64,000 nucleotides of DNA, from assembly GCF_000425165.1 (NCBI RefSeq), contig NZ_AULG01000022.1, forward strand, positions 1 to 64,000, written 5' to 3'. This document shows, one piece after another, positions 8,584 to 17,857 of this stretch (position 1 is the first letter of the stretch; the number at the start of each line of letters is the position of its first letter). The DNA is from Photobacterium halotolerans DSM 18316. GTDB taxonomy: Bacteria > Pseudomonadota > Gammaproteobacteria > Enterobacterales > Vibrionaceae. A model generated the notes under the pieces. It did not search any database and was not told where the DNA came from. It saw nothing but the letters and a program-made list of their open reading frames with translations. A program made the translations under genes and the position numbers.

Positions 8584-9628
8584 ATGTTTATATCAAGACC
8601 GCGGCTCGTGAAGGGTTTCGCCTGTTCTCTGTGCAGTTCGGCCTTCATCGCTTCCGTCATGGTTTCACCCAGTCTTCATGCAAAACAGCTGGCTGCGGAA
8701 GCAATGCCAGCCTCCACACAAAGCAACCACAGTGCAGACAGCAGGCTCAACAGCAAGAAAACCAAGCAGCTGTCAATCAATTGCCACCGCAGGCCCCATG
8801 CATTGAAAAGTGCACTCGAAAACAAAATCTGGCTCGCCGGTCCGATCAAAATAACTATCACTGGCCACTGCCAGGGCCCGCTGCTCATTGACCAGAGCGG
8901 AATTGAGCTCACCAGTGATAACACCCGCAGCGGTGCTATTGTGCTGGATCAGCAAGTGCAGTCCAGTGCGGCCATTATCATCCAGTCTGCAGCCGTCACG
9001 CTGCGGGATATCCACATTTCAGTGCCCATCGATGTACCTGCTGTGCAGGCTAAGGCCAACAGCAGTGTGACGCTGGATAAAGTCACCACGGATGCCATCA
9101 GCTCGACAGACACCCCGCTGGAACAATTTACCGTCAGTGAAAGCAGCAGCCTGACCGTGACCAATATGACAGGCAATGTGATCCGGGTGGCGGGCAATTC
9201 GTTTGCCGACTTTAAAGAAAGTAATCAGCTACATGCCCTCAATGTCAGCGACACCTCCTCCGCCCAGTCCAGCGCAGCCAACCAGTTTAACTCGGTACAA
9301 GTGTCAGGCAACGGCTATTTCCTGGGCGATAATGGCACCCAGATAAACGTGCTGATGATCTGGAGTAAAGCGGCGGTAGATATCAACCGGCAGAGTTCAG
9401 TGGCACATTTGATGATGGGGGGGACAAACCCTGTTTGGCGCCTATCGCAATTCTTCAGTCTCCGGCCCCTACGATCTTTGGGGCAATGTGGTCTTTGAGT
9501 TAGAACATTCAACAGCGGACAATTGGAAAGCGGTTGATAAGCCCCATTCGATCATTTCGGGCAACAATGCCACAGTGAATGGCGTGCAGTACCCTGGCTG
9601 GTCATGGACCGGGCAAGACGGTCTCTGA
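8584..9628 (+). pseudogene. Exported beta-solenoid-like protein, frameshifted at a G7 tract
   Basis: The frame from ATG 8584 (AAGGA upstream) encodes a signal peptide and a repetitive Ser/Thr/Val-rich protein. Its NSSVTLDKVTTD-type strands suggest a parallel beta-helix or polymorphic outer-membrane style passenger. At a run of seven G (9417-9423) the frame leaves the coding path and stops at 9498. Removing one G restores a frame that continues MGGQTLFGAYRNSS, includes YDLWGNVVFELEH and ends GWSWTGQDGL with TGA at 9626-9628, just before a strong terminator. The restored protein would be about 347 residues. This is either a phase-variable switch, a real mutation or a homopolymer sequencing error. 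Function is unknown; no transport or enzyme motif was recognised. Confidence 0.7.
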
Positions 9629-9655
9629 GTAGCGCCGCTTTTTATGAACATGTGA

Positions 9656-9697
9656 CTCACAATGCAGCGAAAGTTATGGCTGCATTGTGAGTTTTTG
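9656..9697 (+). terminator. Intrinsic terminator after the frameshifted gene
   Basis: A 13-bp stem, CTCACAATGCAGC (9656-9668) pairing with GCTGCATTGTGAG (9679-9691), is followed by TTTTTG on the plus strand. Its position 28 bases after the restored stop supports 9628 as the original gene end. Confidence 0.9.
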
Positions 9698-9747
9698 TTA
9701 TCCCCAAGTCTGAGATGCCGTTCTTTTCCGCAAGCTGTTACGCCGGC

Positions 9748-12700
9748 TCACCCCAGCCGTTTCTTCTTCAACAGCACAGTATTGTCCTGCGCCAGCTCTT
9801 TCTCCAGCTGGCGGGTGACAAATTCCGGGCTGTTGGTGTGACGGGCCAGCAGATGGTACACCACAGGGATCACCAGCAAAGTAAAGCAGGTGGCAACACT
9901 GATACCGCACAGCACCACTATCCCGATCACCATCCGGGTTTCTGCCCCGGCGCCGGTCGCCAGAATCAAAGGAACCGCACCGGCAGCCGTGGTGATGGCT
10001 GTCATCAGAATCGGACGCAGGCGTGCGCAGGCCGCGTCAATGACTGCGTCCTGGTAAGCTTTGCCCTGATCGCGCAACTGATTGGCAAACTCGACAATCA
10101 ATATCCCGTTTTTCGCCGCCAGTCCCACCAGCATAATGATGCCTATCTGCGAATAGATATTGAGGGTCTGACCGGTAAAATACAGTCCCAGCAAAGCCCC
10201 GAAGGTCGCCAGTGGCACCGTCAGCATGATCACCAGCGGGTGAATATAGCTTTCAAACTGGGCCGCCAGCACCAGAAACACCACCGCCAGCGCGAGGGCG
10301 AACACAAAGAGAATTGAGTGGCTGGCAGTCTGAAAGTCCTGCGACGGCCCTTTATAGTTCACCACCGCGTCGGCAGGTAAATATTGCCTGACCAGTCCGT
10401 TCAGGTAGGTTAATGCTTCTCCTAAGGTGTAATTATCAGCTAAATTAGCCTCTATGGTGACCGCACGGATCCGGTTGAACCGGTTCAGAGTTGGGGCGTC
10501 AGCATACTCAGACACAGTCACCAGATTCGATAAGGGGATCAGCTCGCCATTATGCCCTGAACGCACGTACAGATTGCTGAGATCCTGCGGGGTATTCTGT
10601 CGCTCCGGCTGGCCTTCGATCAGCACATCGTATTCTTCTCCGCGCCATTCGTAGCGGGTCACGACCCGGGAGCCCAGCATAGATTCCAGCGTCTGCCCTA
10701 TTTCAGTTACCGAGACACCTAAGTCCCCTGCCCGCTCTATGTTGATGTCCACGCCAAGCAGAGGCTTGGTTTCTTTGTAGTCATGATCCAAACCTTCCAG
10801 TCCGGGATTGTTCGCGGCCTGCTCCATGATAATGTCACGCCACTGGGCAAGCTGCTCATAGGTACCACCACCAATCACAAACTGCACCGGTTTATTAACA
10901 CCGCGCCCGAATGGCTGGCGCATCACGGCGAATGCCGACACCCCGGCAAGATCACTCAGGCGCTGCTGAATATCACGAATGATCACAAACGCATTGCGTC
11001 GCTCATCCCAGTCTTCCAGTACCACAATGGCAAAACCGTTAGAGAAGTCTTCGAGCTGGCCCCAGCCACGCGGCGCCCGAACAAGCAAGCGCATGATTTC
11101 CCCGCTCTCCACCATTGGCATCAGCCTGTGCTCAATCTCACTCATGTAGGGCTGCATGTATTCAAAACTGGCGCCCTGAGGGCCATTGATCAGAATAAAC
11201 ATTGCACCTCTGTCTTCCCGGGGCGCAAACTCCGTCGGGATACGGGTTGCCAGCCAGACGCTGCCGCACAGCATCACTACCAGAATACCGATGATCAGAT
11301 AAGGCCGGCGCAGCCAGTTCATCAGCGATGCGCGGTAAAAATCAGTCACCGCCCCCAGCACAGCACTGACCTTACGCACCAGCCAGGGCTCAGTTTCGAC
11401 CTGCTGCATAATTTTCGACCCCATCATAGGGGTCAGTGTCAGTGCCACCAGTGAAGACAGGATCACCGCGGTACTCATGGCCACCGAGAATTCCCGGAAT
11501 AATTTACCGAGATCGCCCTCCAGAAAACCAATCGGCAGGAACACGGAGATCAGCACCACTGTGGTGGCGACAATAGCAAAACCGACCTGCCGCGCTCCCA
11601 AAAAAGCGGCTTTCAGCGGTGATTCGCCCAGTTCAATACGACGGTGAATATTCTCCAGCATCACAATGGCATCATCGACGACGATCCCGATGGCCAGAAT
11701 CAGCGCCAGCAGGGTGAGCAGGTTAATGGTATAACCAAGAGCATAGAGAATAATGAAAGTCCCGATCAAAGACACAGGCACAGTCAGGGCCGGGATCAGC
11801 ATGGCGCGGACACTGCCGAGAAACAGGTAGATCGTAATGATGACCAGAATCAGAGCAATGAAGAGGGTTTTATACACCTCATCGATCGATGCCTGAATAA
11901 ATACCGAGGAGTCATAGGATTCTTTGATCTCCATGCCCTCCGGCAGGGTCGGATTGAGCTGGGCGACCAGCGCATTCACCGCGGTTGCCACTTCTAGCGT
12001 ATTGGCGGTCGATTGCCGGTTAATCCCCAGCCCTATCATGTCCTGCGTATTACCGCGAAACATAATGTTTTCTTCTTCCGCCGCCAGCTCAACCTTTGCC
12101 ACATCCGCCAGCCGGATCAGATAGCCGTCTTCACCTATACCTATCACCAGACGGGAAAAATCCGCCGGGCCGAGAAAACTGCGCTGGGTGCGGATAGAAA
12201 ACTGGCGGTTTTCTGATTCAATTGATCCAGCCGGCAGCTCAACGTTGTCGGCCCTGAGCGCATTTTCCACATCAGACACCGTCAGCCGGCGGGCAGCTAG
12301 TTTTTGCCTGTCTATCCATATCCGCATTGCATACTCTTTACCGCCCCCTATACGCACCGCTGCCACCCCGTCCAGCACAGAGAAGCGATCGACCAGATAG
12401 CGGTTGGCGTAATCCGTCAGCTCAAGGGTATCCATCCGGTCTGACACCAGATTGAGCCACATGATGACTTCTGAGCTGCCTTCCGCTTTCTGTATTTCAG
12501 GCGGATCCGCTTCGTCCGGCAGGTTATTGAGAATACCGGAAATACGATCTCGCACATCGTTAGCGGCGGCGTCGATATCCCGTCCGATGCCAAACTCCAA
12601 CGTCACATCAGACCGGCCGTCACTGCTGGTGGAACTGATATTGCGGATCCCCTCAATGCCAGACACCCGATCCTCGACAATCTGGGTGATCCGGCTTTCA

Positions 12701-12876
12701 ACAATTGCCGCCGATGCCCCCCGGTAATTGGTTGAGATAGTGACAATTGGCGGATCAATATCCGGATACTCACGCAGCGGCAGCCTTTCATAGGCGACCA
12801 GCCCGAAGGTAATTAAGAGCAAACTGATCACAGAGCCAAATACAGGCCGCCGGACAGCCAGATCAGTCAGAAACAT
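9748..12876 (-). CDS. RND multidrug efflux transporter, inner-membrane pump subunit
   Basis: 1042 residues, the normal size of HAE1-family AcrB/MexB-like pumps. The N terminus MFLTDLAVRRPVFGSVIS is the first membrane helix. The TM4 proton-relay Asp pair is present in IGIVVDDAIVMLENIHRR. Two large periplasmic loops and twelve helices are evident, including LVGLAAKNGILIVEFANQLRDQG in the second half. The pump exchanges protons for drugs, bile salts or detergents and works with the adaptor encoded just upstream and an outer-membrane TolC-type channel encoded elsewhere. Its ATG overlaps the end of the adaptor gene by 14 bases, so the two are co-translated. GGGAGG precedes the start. The specific Vex/Vme orthologue cannot be assigned safely. 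Confidence 0.95.
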   Translation of the reverse strand: MFLTDLAVRRPVFGSVISLLLITFGLVAYERLPLREYPDIDPPIVTISTNYRGASAAIVESRITQIVEDRVSGIEGIRNISSTSSDGRSDVTLEFGIGRDIDAAANDVRDRISGILNNLPDEADPPEIQKAEGSSEVIMWLNLVSDRMDTLELTDYANRYLVDRFSVLDGVAAVRIGGGKEYAMRIWIDRQKLAARRLTVSDVENALRADNVELPAGSIESENRQFSIRTQRSFLGPADFSRLVIGIGEDGYLIRLADVAKVELAAEEENIMFRGNTQDMIGLGINRQSTANTLEVATAVNALVAQLNPTLPEGMEIKESYDSSVFIQASIDEVYKTLFIALILVIITIYLFLGSVRAMLIPALTVPVSLIGTFIILYALGYTINLLTLLALILAIGIVVDDAIVMLENIHRRIELGESPLKAAFLGARQVGFAIVATTVVLISVFLPIGFLEGDLGKLFREFSVAMSTAVILSSLVALTLTPMMGSKIMQQVETEPWLVRKVSAVLGAVTDFYRASLMNWLRRPYLIIGILVVMLCGSVWLATRIPTEFAPREDRGAMFILINGPQGASFEYMQPYMSEIEHRLMPMVESGEIMRLLVRAPRGWGQLEDFSNGFAIVVLEDWDERRNAFVIIRDIQQRLSDLAGVSAFAVMRQPFGRGVNKPVQFVIGGGTYEQLAQWRDIIMEQAANNPGLEGLDHDYKETKPLLGVDINIERAGDLGVSVTEIGQTLESMLGSRVVTRYEWRGEEYDVLIEGQPERQNTPQDLSNLYVRSGHNGELIPLSNLVTVSEYADAPTLNRFNRIRAVTIEANLADNYTLGEALTYLNGLVRQYLPADAVVNYKGPSQDFQTASHSILFVFALALAVVFLVLAAQFESYIHPLVIMLTVPLATFGALLGLYFTGQTLNIYSQIGIIMLVGLAAKNGILIVEFANQLRDQGKAYQDAVIDAACARLRPILMTAITTAAGAVPLILATGAGAETRMVIGIVVLCGISVATCFTLLVIPVVYHLLARHTNSPEFVTRQLEKELAQDNTVLLKKKRLG

Positions 12877-13951
12877 GGACAGCCTCCCGGAAGGTAAAAT
12901 GTTCCACAGGTTGAGTGGTCACTGTCTGTCCCGGCCGGACTTTATCCATTCCCCGGGTGATCACCTGCTCGCCTTGCTGCACGCCGCTGAGAATTTCCAC
13001 TTCACCGCGACTGCGGAAGCCCAGCTCAACCAACCGCTGTTCAACCACACTGTCACCATTGACCACCATCAAAAAATGTTCTGCCTGACGCGGGATCACA
13101 GCTTCTTCAGGAACCACCAGCCCGGCACGGGATTCTAATGTCAGCGCCAGTGTCATCAGCATTCCGGGCCGCAATAATAACTGAGGATTATCGACTCTGG
13201 CCCGCACCTCGACGGCCCGCGTCTGAGGGTCGACCCGGCTGTTGACCGTGGCAACCCTGCCGGAAAAAATCTGGTCGGGAAAAGCGGCGACGCTTCCTTC
13301 CACCTGAGCACCAGGGTTAATCTGGCCGAGAAAGCGTTCAGGGACAGAAAAATCCAGTTTAACCGTATCCAGGGCATCCAGGGTGGTGACCACCATACCA
13401 GGCGTCACCAAGGCGCCCTGGCTGATCTGGCGGAACCCCAGTACACCGGAAAAGGGCGCCAGTATGGTCCGGGCTTCCAGTTCGGCCTGATTTTGGGCCA
13501 GAATGGCTCTGGCCACTTCAATCCCCGTCCGCAGTTTATCCAGCTCAGAACGTGCCACTGTATTGCGACGAACCAGACCTTCAATGCGCTGGTATTCCCG
13601 TTGCTGTTCATCCAGATTGGCCTGAGCGGCCCTGACTTTAGCCTGTTGTTCACCCGAGGTCAGTGTGAGCAGTAACTCCCCCGCCCTCACCTGCTGACCA
13701 TCTTCAAAATGGATCCGATCGACTTTTTCTGTCACTTTTGCGGTGATCTGTACGGATTCGCGTGATTTCACCGTACCAAGCGCTTCGACAAGACGGGCAA
13801 CGTTCTGCCGCACTACCGGCTGAACCACCACATTGGGGACAGGTCGTGACTGTTTCACCAGTGTCTGAGCACGTCGCTGGTATTCGGTGTAGCCGATGCC
13901 AAGGGCCAGAGCCAGCAGCAAGACAGCGCCAACGAGCAGGGTGACTTTCAT
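12863..13951 (-). CDS. RND efflux periplasmic adaptor (membrane fusion protein)
   Basis: 362 residues. An N-terminal membrane anchor (about 5-22, no lipobox Cys) is followed by the HlyD-type order: lipoyl half-motif (VEALGTVKSRESVQITAKV), alpha-hairpin coiled coil (about 90-150, AAQANLDEQQREYQRIEGLV), second lipoyl half (TILAPFSGVLGFRQISQG), beta-barrel and membrane-proximal domains. It bridges the pump encoded by the overlapping downstream gene to an outer-membrane channel. The start is ATG 13951 with AGGAGC upstream. No regulator gene is adjacent. A parS2 consensus site lies about 140 bases upstream, which concerns chromosome partition rather than this operon. Confidence 0.94.
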   Translation of the reverse strand: MKVTLLVGAVLLLALALGIGYTEYQRRAQTLVKQSRPVPNVVVQPVVRQNVARLVEALGTVKSRESVQITAKVTEKVDRIHFEDGQQVRAGELLLTLTSGEQQAKVRAAQANLDEQQREYQRIEGLVRRNTVARSELDKLRTGIEVARAILAQNQAELEARTILAPFSGVLGFRQISQGALVTPGMVVTTLDALDTVKLDFSVPERFLGQINPGAQVEGSVAAFPDQIFSGRVATVNSRVDPQTRAVEVRARVDNPQLLLRPGMLMTLALTLESRAGLVVPEEAVIPRQAEHFLMVVNGDSVVEQRLVELGFRSRGEVEILSGVQQGEQVITRGMDKVRPGQTVTTQPVEHFTFREAVHVSD

Positions 13952-14087
13952 CCATGTGCTCCTGTGAAAAAAGGCGAAACAGCAATGATGTGTCGATTCC
14001 AGTTAAGTATAGCCAGCAGCGATTTTTTGACGTGTTGTCAATTGTAACGAGGGTAACAGAAGTGAACACAGAGAAGTGACAGACCCG

Positions 14088-14102
14088 GTTTACAGTGTAA
14101 AA
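14088..14102. promoter_or_regulatory. parS2 site 1 (ParB2 binding)
   Basis: GTTTACAGTGTAAAA matches the Vibrio chromosome II parS consensus NTTTACANTGTAAAN exactly. The palindrome extends one further pair on each side. It lies on the rctB side of the origin, 2.7 kb from the iteron array. Confidence 0.8.
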
Positions 14103-14188
14103 CCTATATGCAACAAGATTAATCACTATGAAAATGTCACTTCATTGAATCAGAGACATCCATCAACACAGTCATTTCAACAGGAAAG

Positions 14189-14195
14189 ATGATCA
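14189..14195 (+). promoter_or_regulatory. Isolated RctB-type iteron
   Basis: ATGATCA within the longer context GGAAAGATGATCAAGG. The same extended context recurs at the remote cluster 32774-33197. It contains a Dam site, as RctB 12-mers do, and lies between the efflux operon and rctB. Confidence 0.5.
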
Positions 14196-14316
14196 AGGCA
14201 GGGGAATAAAGCAGTATCTGTTCTCTGGCTGTCGCGCATTGAGAAAAGATGCTACGGCTGGCCTGTGAGATAGCTTAACGCAATGCTCATGCCATATCTT
14301 CAAGGGCATGGCATAC

Positions 14317-14475
14317 TCAGTGGCCTGAAAAACAGATAAAAAAAAGCGAGCCGGGACGGGCTCGCAACAAACTCACATATTGCATTTTCGAGAGACTCAC
14401 AAGATAACTGACCCGCCATCCTTGCCAGGGGTTACCTTTCTCATCGAAAGGGACAAAGGTTATATCAAGATTCAT
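14317..14475 (-). CDS. Possible 52-residue small protein downstream of rctB
   Basis: The minus-strand frame from ATG 14475 gives 52 residues starting MNLDITFVPFDEKGNPWQGW, a Trp/aromatic-rich start that looks more protein-like than random. There is no good ribosome binding site, and the frame runs straight through the hairpin at 14338-14365, which argues against translation. It is not a family I recognise. It follows rctB on the same strand by about 90 bases. Confidence 0.22.
   Translation of the reverse strand: MNLDITFVPFDEKGNPWQGWRVSYLVSLSKMQYVSLLRARPGSLFFICFSGH
14338..14365 (-). terminator. Intrinsic terminator downstream of rctB
   Basis: On the minus strand GCGAGCC-CGTC-CCGGCTCGC forms a GC-rich stem followed by eight T. 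It is about 200 bases past the rctB stop and is the first strong terminator on that strand. Confidence 0.8.
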
Positions 14476-14563
14476 TTTGGCTTTTTTTGTGCACCTAATG
14501 TCATCGCAATGTCAAAACATATTGATTTGACTCAGATTTGACTGAAATATTTGATCTTGCTTC

Positions 14564-16567
14564 CTATCTGCCGCTGGCAATATCATCCAGCGCTGTCAGT
14601 ACCTGATCATTGATATGTCCTTCGTACACTAGCTTACAGACCTTACGGCGTACGGCTAATCCTGAGATCAGCTTTTCTATCGACAGATGCCGCTCATCAT
14701 GCTGACTGTTAAACAATTCGACCGTTTTACTCAGGGTTTCGTATGGCATCACCTCGCCACTGACACGCAGCCAGTCAAGCTTCTCCATAAAGGCCTGGCA
14801 TTCTTCGGTAATCACACTGACGGGATGACCGGACATGGCAGACAGCGCTGTGATACTGCGCTGTAAGGCCTCCTGAGAGGTATATTTAGACAACACAATG
14901 GTTAGCTCATCTGCATTGATCTCGACCAGGTGCTTTCGCAATTTAACCCGTCGCCCTAAGCGCCCTTTTGGCCGGCCCTCTTTGCGTTGGATCGGTTCAA
15001 ATTCGCCGTCAATGATCTCAGACAGCTGATCCAGTTCCTGACGGGGCAGGATCTCATTGCGCAGCGGGTTGGGCATGGTGGGTGCCATTGATCGTTTGCC
15101 TTCGTTGTGCATCTTGGCCCGCGAAAACCGGATCACTTCATCGGCATCACATTTAATCTCAATATTATAATCCTGATAACGCGATGCCTTGCCTTCAGCC
15201 GGACTGATCGTCAGGTGATAACCCCACAGGTTGACGGCAAACAGCGACTCAGTCACCTTGCCTTCAGCCAGCTTTTTCAGCTCGCGGATCAAATCGGTAG
15301 AGAAACGGCGCCATTCAATATTACGGGCCAGTTTCTGGTTCAGCTCGCTCAGCAGCATGCTGTCATGGCCCCGGCGCGACATCCGGCTGCGGAAGAAGGT
15401 ATATAACTGGAAGACCAGAGTATGCTGGCGAAGAATCTCTGGCGGGAACAGGAAAAAATAGTCCCTGGTCAGCAGCTCTTCAAAAAACGAAGGCTCCCAG
15501 ACCAGAATGTACAGATTCGGCTTGATGCGGATTTCGCCATCTTCGCCTTCCTGCGGCGCTTCTTCCGACGCCGTTATGGTTCGGGCCAGAAAACGGAAAC
15601 GATCACTTTTAAAGCCTTCCGGCATGTTCTCGCTTAACCAGCGGCCAGTCAGTTCATGCAGCTGAAAATCAGTGAACTCGATCCTGTCAATACTTTCCCG
15701 GATCGAATCACGGGCCGGTCCACTGTCTTTTTTTCCGCGCAGTGCCAGAATGTCTGTGATGTAAATCGGTGTTTTATTGCTCATGTGCCGGGATTGCAGC
15801 TCATAATCCGACAAATGATGATCATGGTATTGCACCGTCAGCGTAAACAGCGCGAACAGCGTCATCATGTCGTCTACCGTCATGATCGCTTTCGAAGATC
15901 GTGTTTCAATAATGGCGCGTGTGCCAGAGATTGCTACCATAGATTTCTGATAGCTTTTTTTGGTGCGTGGCGGTGCCAGCGCCTGATCAATGATGCCCGC
16001 CCAGCTGGTGGGTGAGACAACAATCTGATCGGCTTCGTCGGGCATCATAGGCGGTGTGCCCAGGCCATATTCGTTCAATAACCGTTTATTGACCTGGTTC
16101 TGAGCTAACGCTTTGGAACGTTTTTGTTTTTCTTGCTCTTTACTTTGGGCTGACTGCAGGCTGGCAGTGCCCAGCTGAGAAATCAAAAGAGCCGGATTAA
16201 TGAAGTGATGCAGCATGGTCTTGCCCGCCAGCCCTTCTTCAAAGCGTACCGGTTGCTGGTTGAATAAACCGATACTCACAGCAGCACGTAAACGTTGTTG
16301 TATGGCAGCACGGGTAAGCTGGCCTTCAGTGGCTTCCACCAGTTCAGTGGTTGATACTATGCCGTCCTGGCTGGACAAGCCACGTAAGGAGATCAGGTTC
16401 AGTAATTCGATAATGCTTTTGGTCACCCCTTTGAAATGCTGGTATTGAGGTAGCCAGTCGACAAGCGCGGTGGGAATGGCAAACAAGTGTCCGTCTTTGT
16501 GTGATCGGGGAGCTGAGATCAGGATCTTTTCATCATATTTCTCATCACGCGTAACCGTAGATTTCAT
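14564..16567 (-). CDS. rctB: RctB, replication initiator of chromosome II
   Basis: 667 residues, slightly longer than the Vibrio cholerae protein (about 658). RctB is restricted to Vibrionaceae; it binds the iterons of ori2, melts the origin and loads the replication machinery in place of DnaA alone. Characteristic blocks seen are the N-terminal HKDGHLFAIPTALVDWLPQY, VSPTSWAGIIDQALAPPRTKKS, the DYFFLFPPEILRQHT region and the basic KEGRPKGRLGRRVKLRKHL near residue 530. The central winged-helix domains are related to plasmid initiators such as RepE. Transcription runs away from the origin, whose iterons and AT-rich element lie immediately upstream of ATG 16567, the standard arrangement allowing autorepression. 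It is the defining gene for assigning this window to chromosome II. Confidence 0.97.
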   Translation of the reverse strand: MKSTVTRDEKYDEKILISAPRSHKDGHLFAIPTALVDWLPQYQHFKGVTKSIIELLNLISLRGLSSQDGIVSTTELVEATEGQLTRAAIQQRLRAAVSIGLFNQQPVRFEEGLAGKTMLHHFINPALLISQLGTASLQSAQSKEQEKQKRSKALAQNQVNKRLLNEYGLGTPPMMPDEADQIVVSPTSWAGIIDQALAPPRTKKSYQKSMVAISGTRAIIETRSSKAIMTVDDMMTLFALFTLTVQYHDHHLSDYELQSRHMSNKTPIYITDILALRGKKDSGPARDSIRESIDRIEFTDFQLHELTGRWLSENMPEGFKSDRFRFLARTITASEEAPQEGEDGEIRIKPNLYILVWEPSFFEELLTRDYFFLFPPEILRQHTLVFQLYTFFRSRMSRRGHDSMLLSELNQKLARNIEWRRFSTDLIRELKKLAEGKVTESLFAVNLWGYHLTISPAEGKASRYQDYNIEIKCDADEVIRFSRAKMHNEGKRSMAPTMPNPLRNEILPRQELDQLSEIIDGEFEPIQRKEGRPKGRLGRRVKLRKHLVEINADELTIVLSKYTSQEALQRSITALSAMSGHPVSVITEECQAFMEKLDWLRVSGEVMPYETLSKTVELFNSQHDERHLSIEKLISGLAVRRKVCKLVYEGHINDQVLTALDDIASGR

Positions 16568-16599
16568 TTGCCATTCGCCGTAATTTGACCATCTTTCCG

Positions 16600-16710
16600 G
16601 AAAGAATAATAAAAAAATACTGAGAAAGAAAGCTTTTTTTATTGCCGCTTTTTAATAATGATCTTTTTGATTTTAATGATCTAACTGATAGTGTGATCTT
16701 ATGATCCGTG
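16600..16710. other. AT-rich DNA unwinding element of ori2
   Basis: This is a strongly AT-rich stretch with ATGATC hexamers at 16658, 16676 and 16701 and GTGATC at 16693. Vibrio RctB is known to bind ATCA-type repeats in single-stranded unwinding-element DNA, which fits this position beside the iterons. Confidence 0.7.
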
Positions 16711-16770
16711 TAACGAAATCACCATAACTTACTGATTGTAAATATGTATTTTTCTACACGATCCGGAAGT

Positions 16771-16897
16771 ATGATCAATGCGCTTTCGGAGTGGTGATCA
16801 TGATATTTCTGTAAGCATGATCAAACAAGGCCCAGAACCATGATCATTAACGCTCTGTAAGTATGATCAACGCGCTATCAGAACAATGATCAATGTG
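16771..16897 (+). repeat. Array of six RctB iterons, 23-bp period
   Basis: ATGATCA cores start at 16771, 16794 (GTGATCA), 16817, 16840, 16863 and 16886, every step exactly 23 bp. All are on the same strand and all contain a Dam GATC site. Six 12-mers form the core of the Vibrio cholerae ori2 minimal origin, and RctB binding there requires Dam methylation. Confidence 0.93.
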
Positions 16898-16907
16898 TTT
16901 GTACAGG

Positions 16908-16916
16908 TTATCCACA
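16908..16916 (+). promoter_or_regulatory. DnaA box in ori2
   Basis: TTATCCACA is a perfect consensus DnaA box, placed 11 bp after the last iteron. Chromosome II origins need DnaA in addition to RctB. Confidence 0.92.
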
Positions 16917-17630
16917 GGGTTATACCGTGAGGATGATCTGTCAGCGAGCAATATTGTCTCTTCACTCCTCTTTTTCAGGTCTTTTCCTTGTTTGCCGGTC
17001 CAGAACGATGATCAAGTAATAGCTTTTGGACCTGGTGCAATCTGTTTTGTGCGCCTGCTTCTTTCCCGTTGCTGTCAATTTCATCGATTTCGGAAAGACA
17101 ATCACCGTAATAACAGAGCGCTTTTATATGTGTCCGGTAATGGAAAAATGATCAAGCTGTCAGTTTTGTCATTTCAACCTACTGATTGTGATGGTGGTTG
17201 AACAAATCGCTGCCATCTGCAGGGTTAACCACCCGATTTGATTCAGGTATATCGGGCATTCACCGTAAATTAGCGGTACTTCACTATGCTTCCGCAGGTA
17301 TTGGACCTGATACCTGACGAGGATCCTCATCTTGATCATTGATCCGATCTTTCTTTGCTTTGGGAACCCCTTTTTCCGCTTACTATTTAGCCGCCTTTCT
17401 CCTTGATCATTGTTGCGTAAACAGCAAATAATGCCAGAAGCATGATCAAGGCACAGTGCTTATTTTTGCTCCATTATTCACGCTGGCCTCATGCTATCGC
17501 CTTTTTCGGTGCGTCTGCTCTGATTTATTGAGCTCATCCTGGCGATTTTCGGGTTGAAATGACAGTTACTGTAGATTAGCCATCTTTTTTCAGGCTTCCA
17601 GCCAAAATCGGGCTTATTGGCTTTACAATG

Positions 17631-17645
17631 TAAATTTGTGACACT
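17631..17645. promoter_or_regulatory. parS2 site 2, within the origin region
   Basis: CTTTACAATGTAAAT matches NTTTACANTGTAAAN. It is the only one of the six sites inside the ori2-parA2 interval; a parS2 near ori2 in Vibrio cholerae lets ParB2 spreading counteract replication inhibition. Confidence 0.8.
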
Positions 17646-17857
17646 GTGACATTTTAATTTATTGCTTGTTATATGAATCATAACAGCCAGAAATGACGCA
17701 CTAATTTGTAAGGTTTTTGTTAATTCGTGCGGCTTTTATCCGAACTGGCATGGTTTTTACTTGAGATCTTTATCACAGTGAGCTGTTCAGCTTTTTGTTG
17801 TTTTTGTATATTTATGTTGTACAATTTTGACAAATACTCTGTAGGGTGATGAATAAG

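Larger units (their letters stand above)
16568..17857. other. Chromosome II origin region (ori2 and rctA-like interval)
   Basis: This gene-free interval between rctB and parA2 has, from left to right, an AT-rich unwinding zone, six phased iterons, a DnaA box and a 0.9-kb interval with scattered ATGATCA sites and one parS2. In Vibrio cholerae the interval next to parA2 is called rctA and holds negative regulatory 39-mers and extra 12-mers. I cannot identify 39-mers here by eye. Additional iterons are at 17008-17014 and 17148-17154 (direct), 17333-17339 and 17404-17410 (inverted), and 17442-17448 (direct). No convincing protein is encoded. Confidence 0.88.

Noticed and set aside
16893..17201. 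102-codon frame in the interval called rctA in Vibrio cholerae
   Set aside because: It overlaps the DnaA box and an iteron, its composition is atypical for a protein, and the interval is known to act as DNA rather than through a protein.
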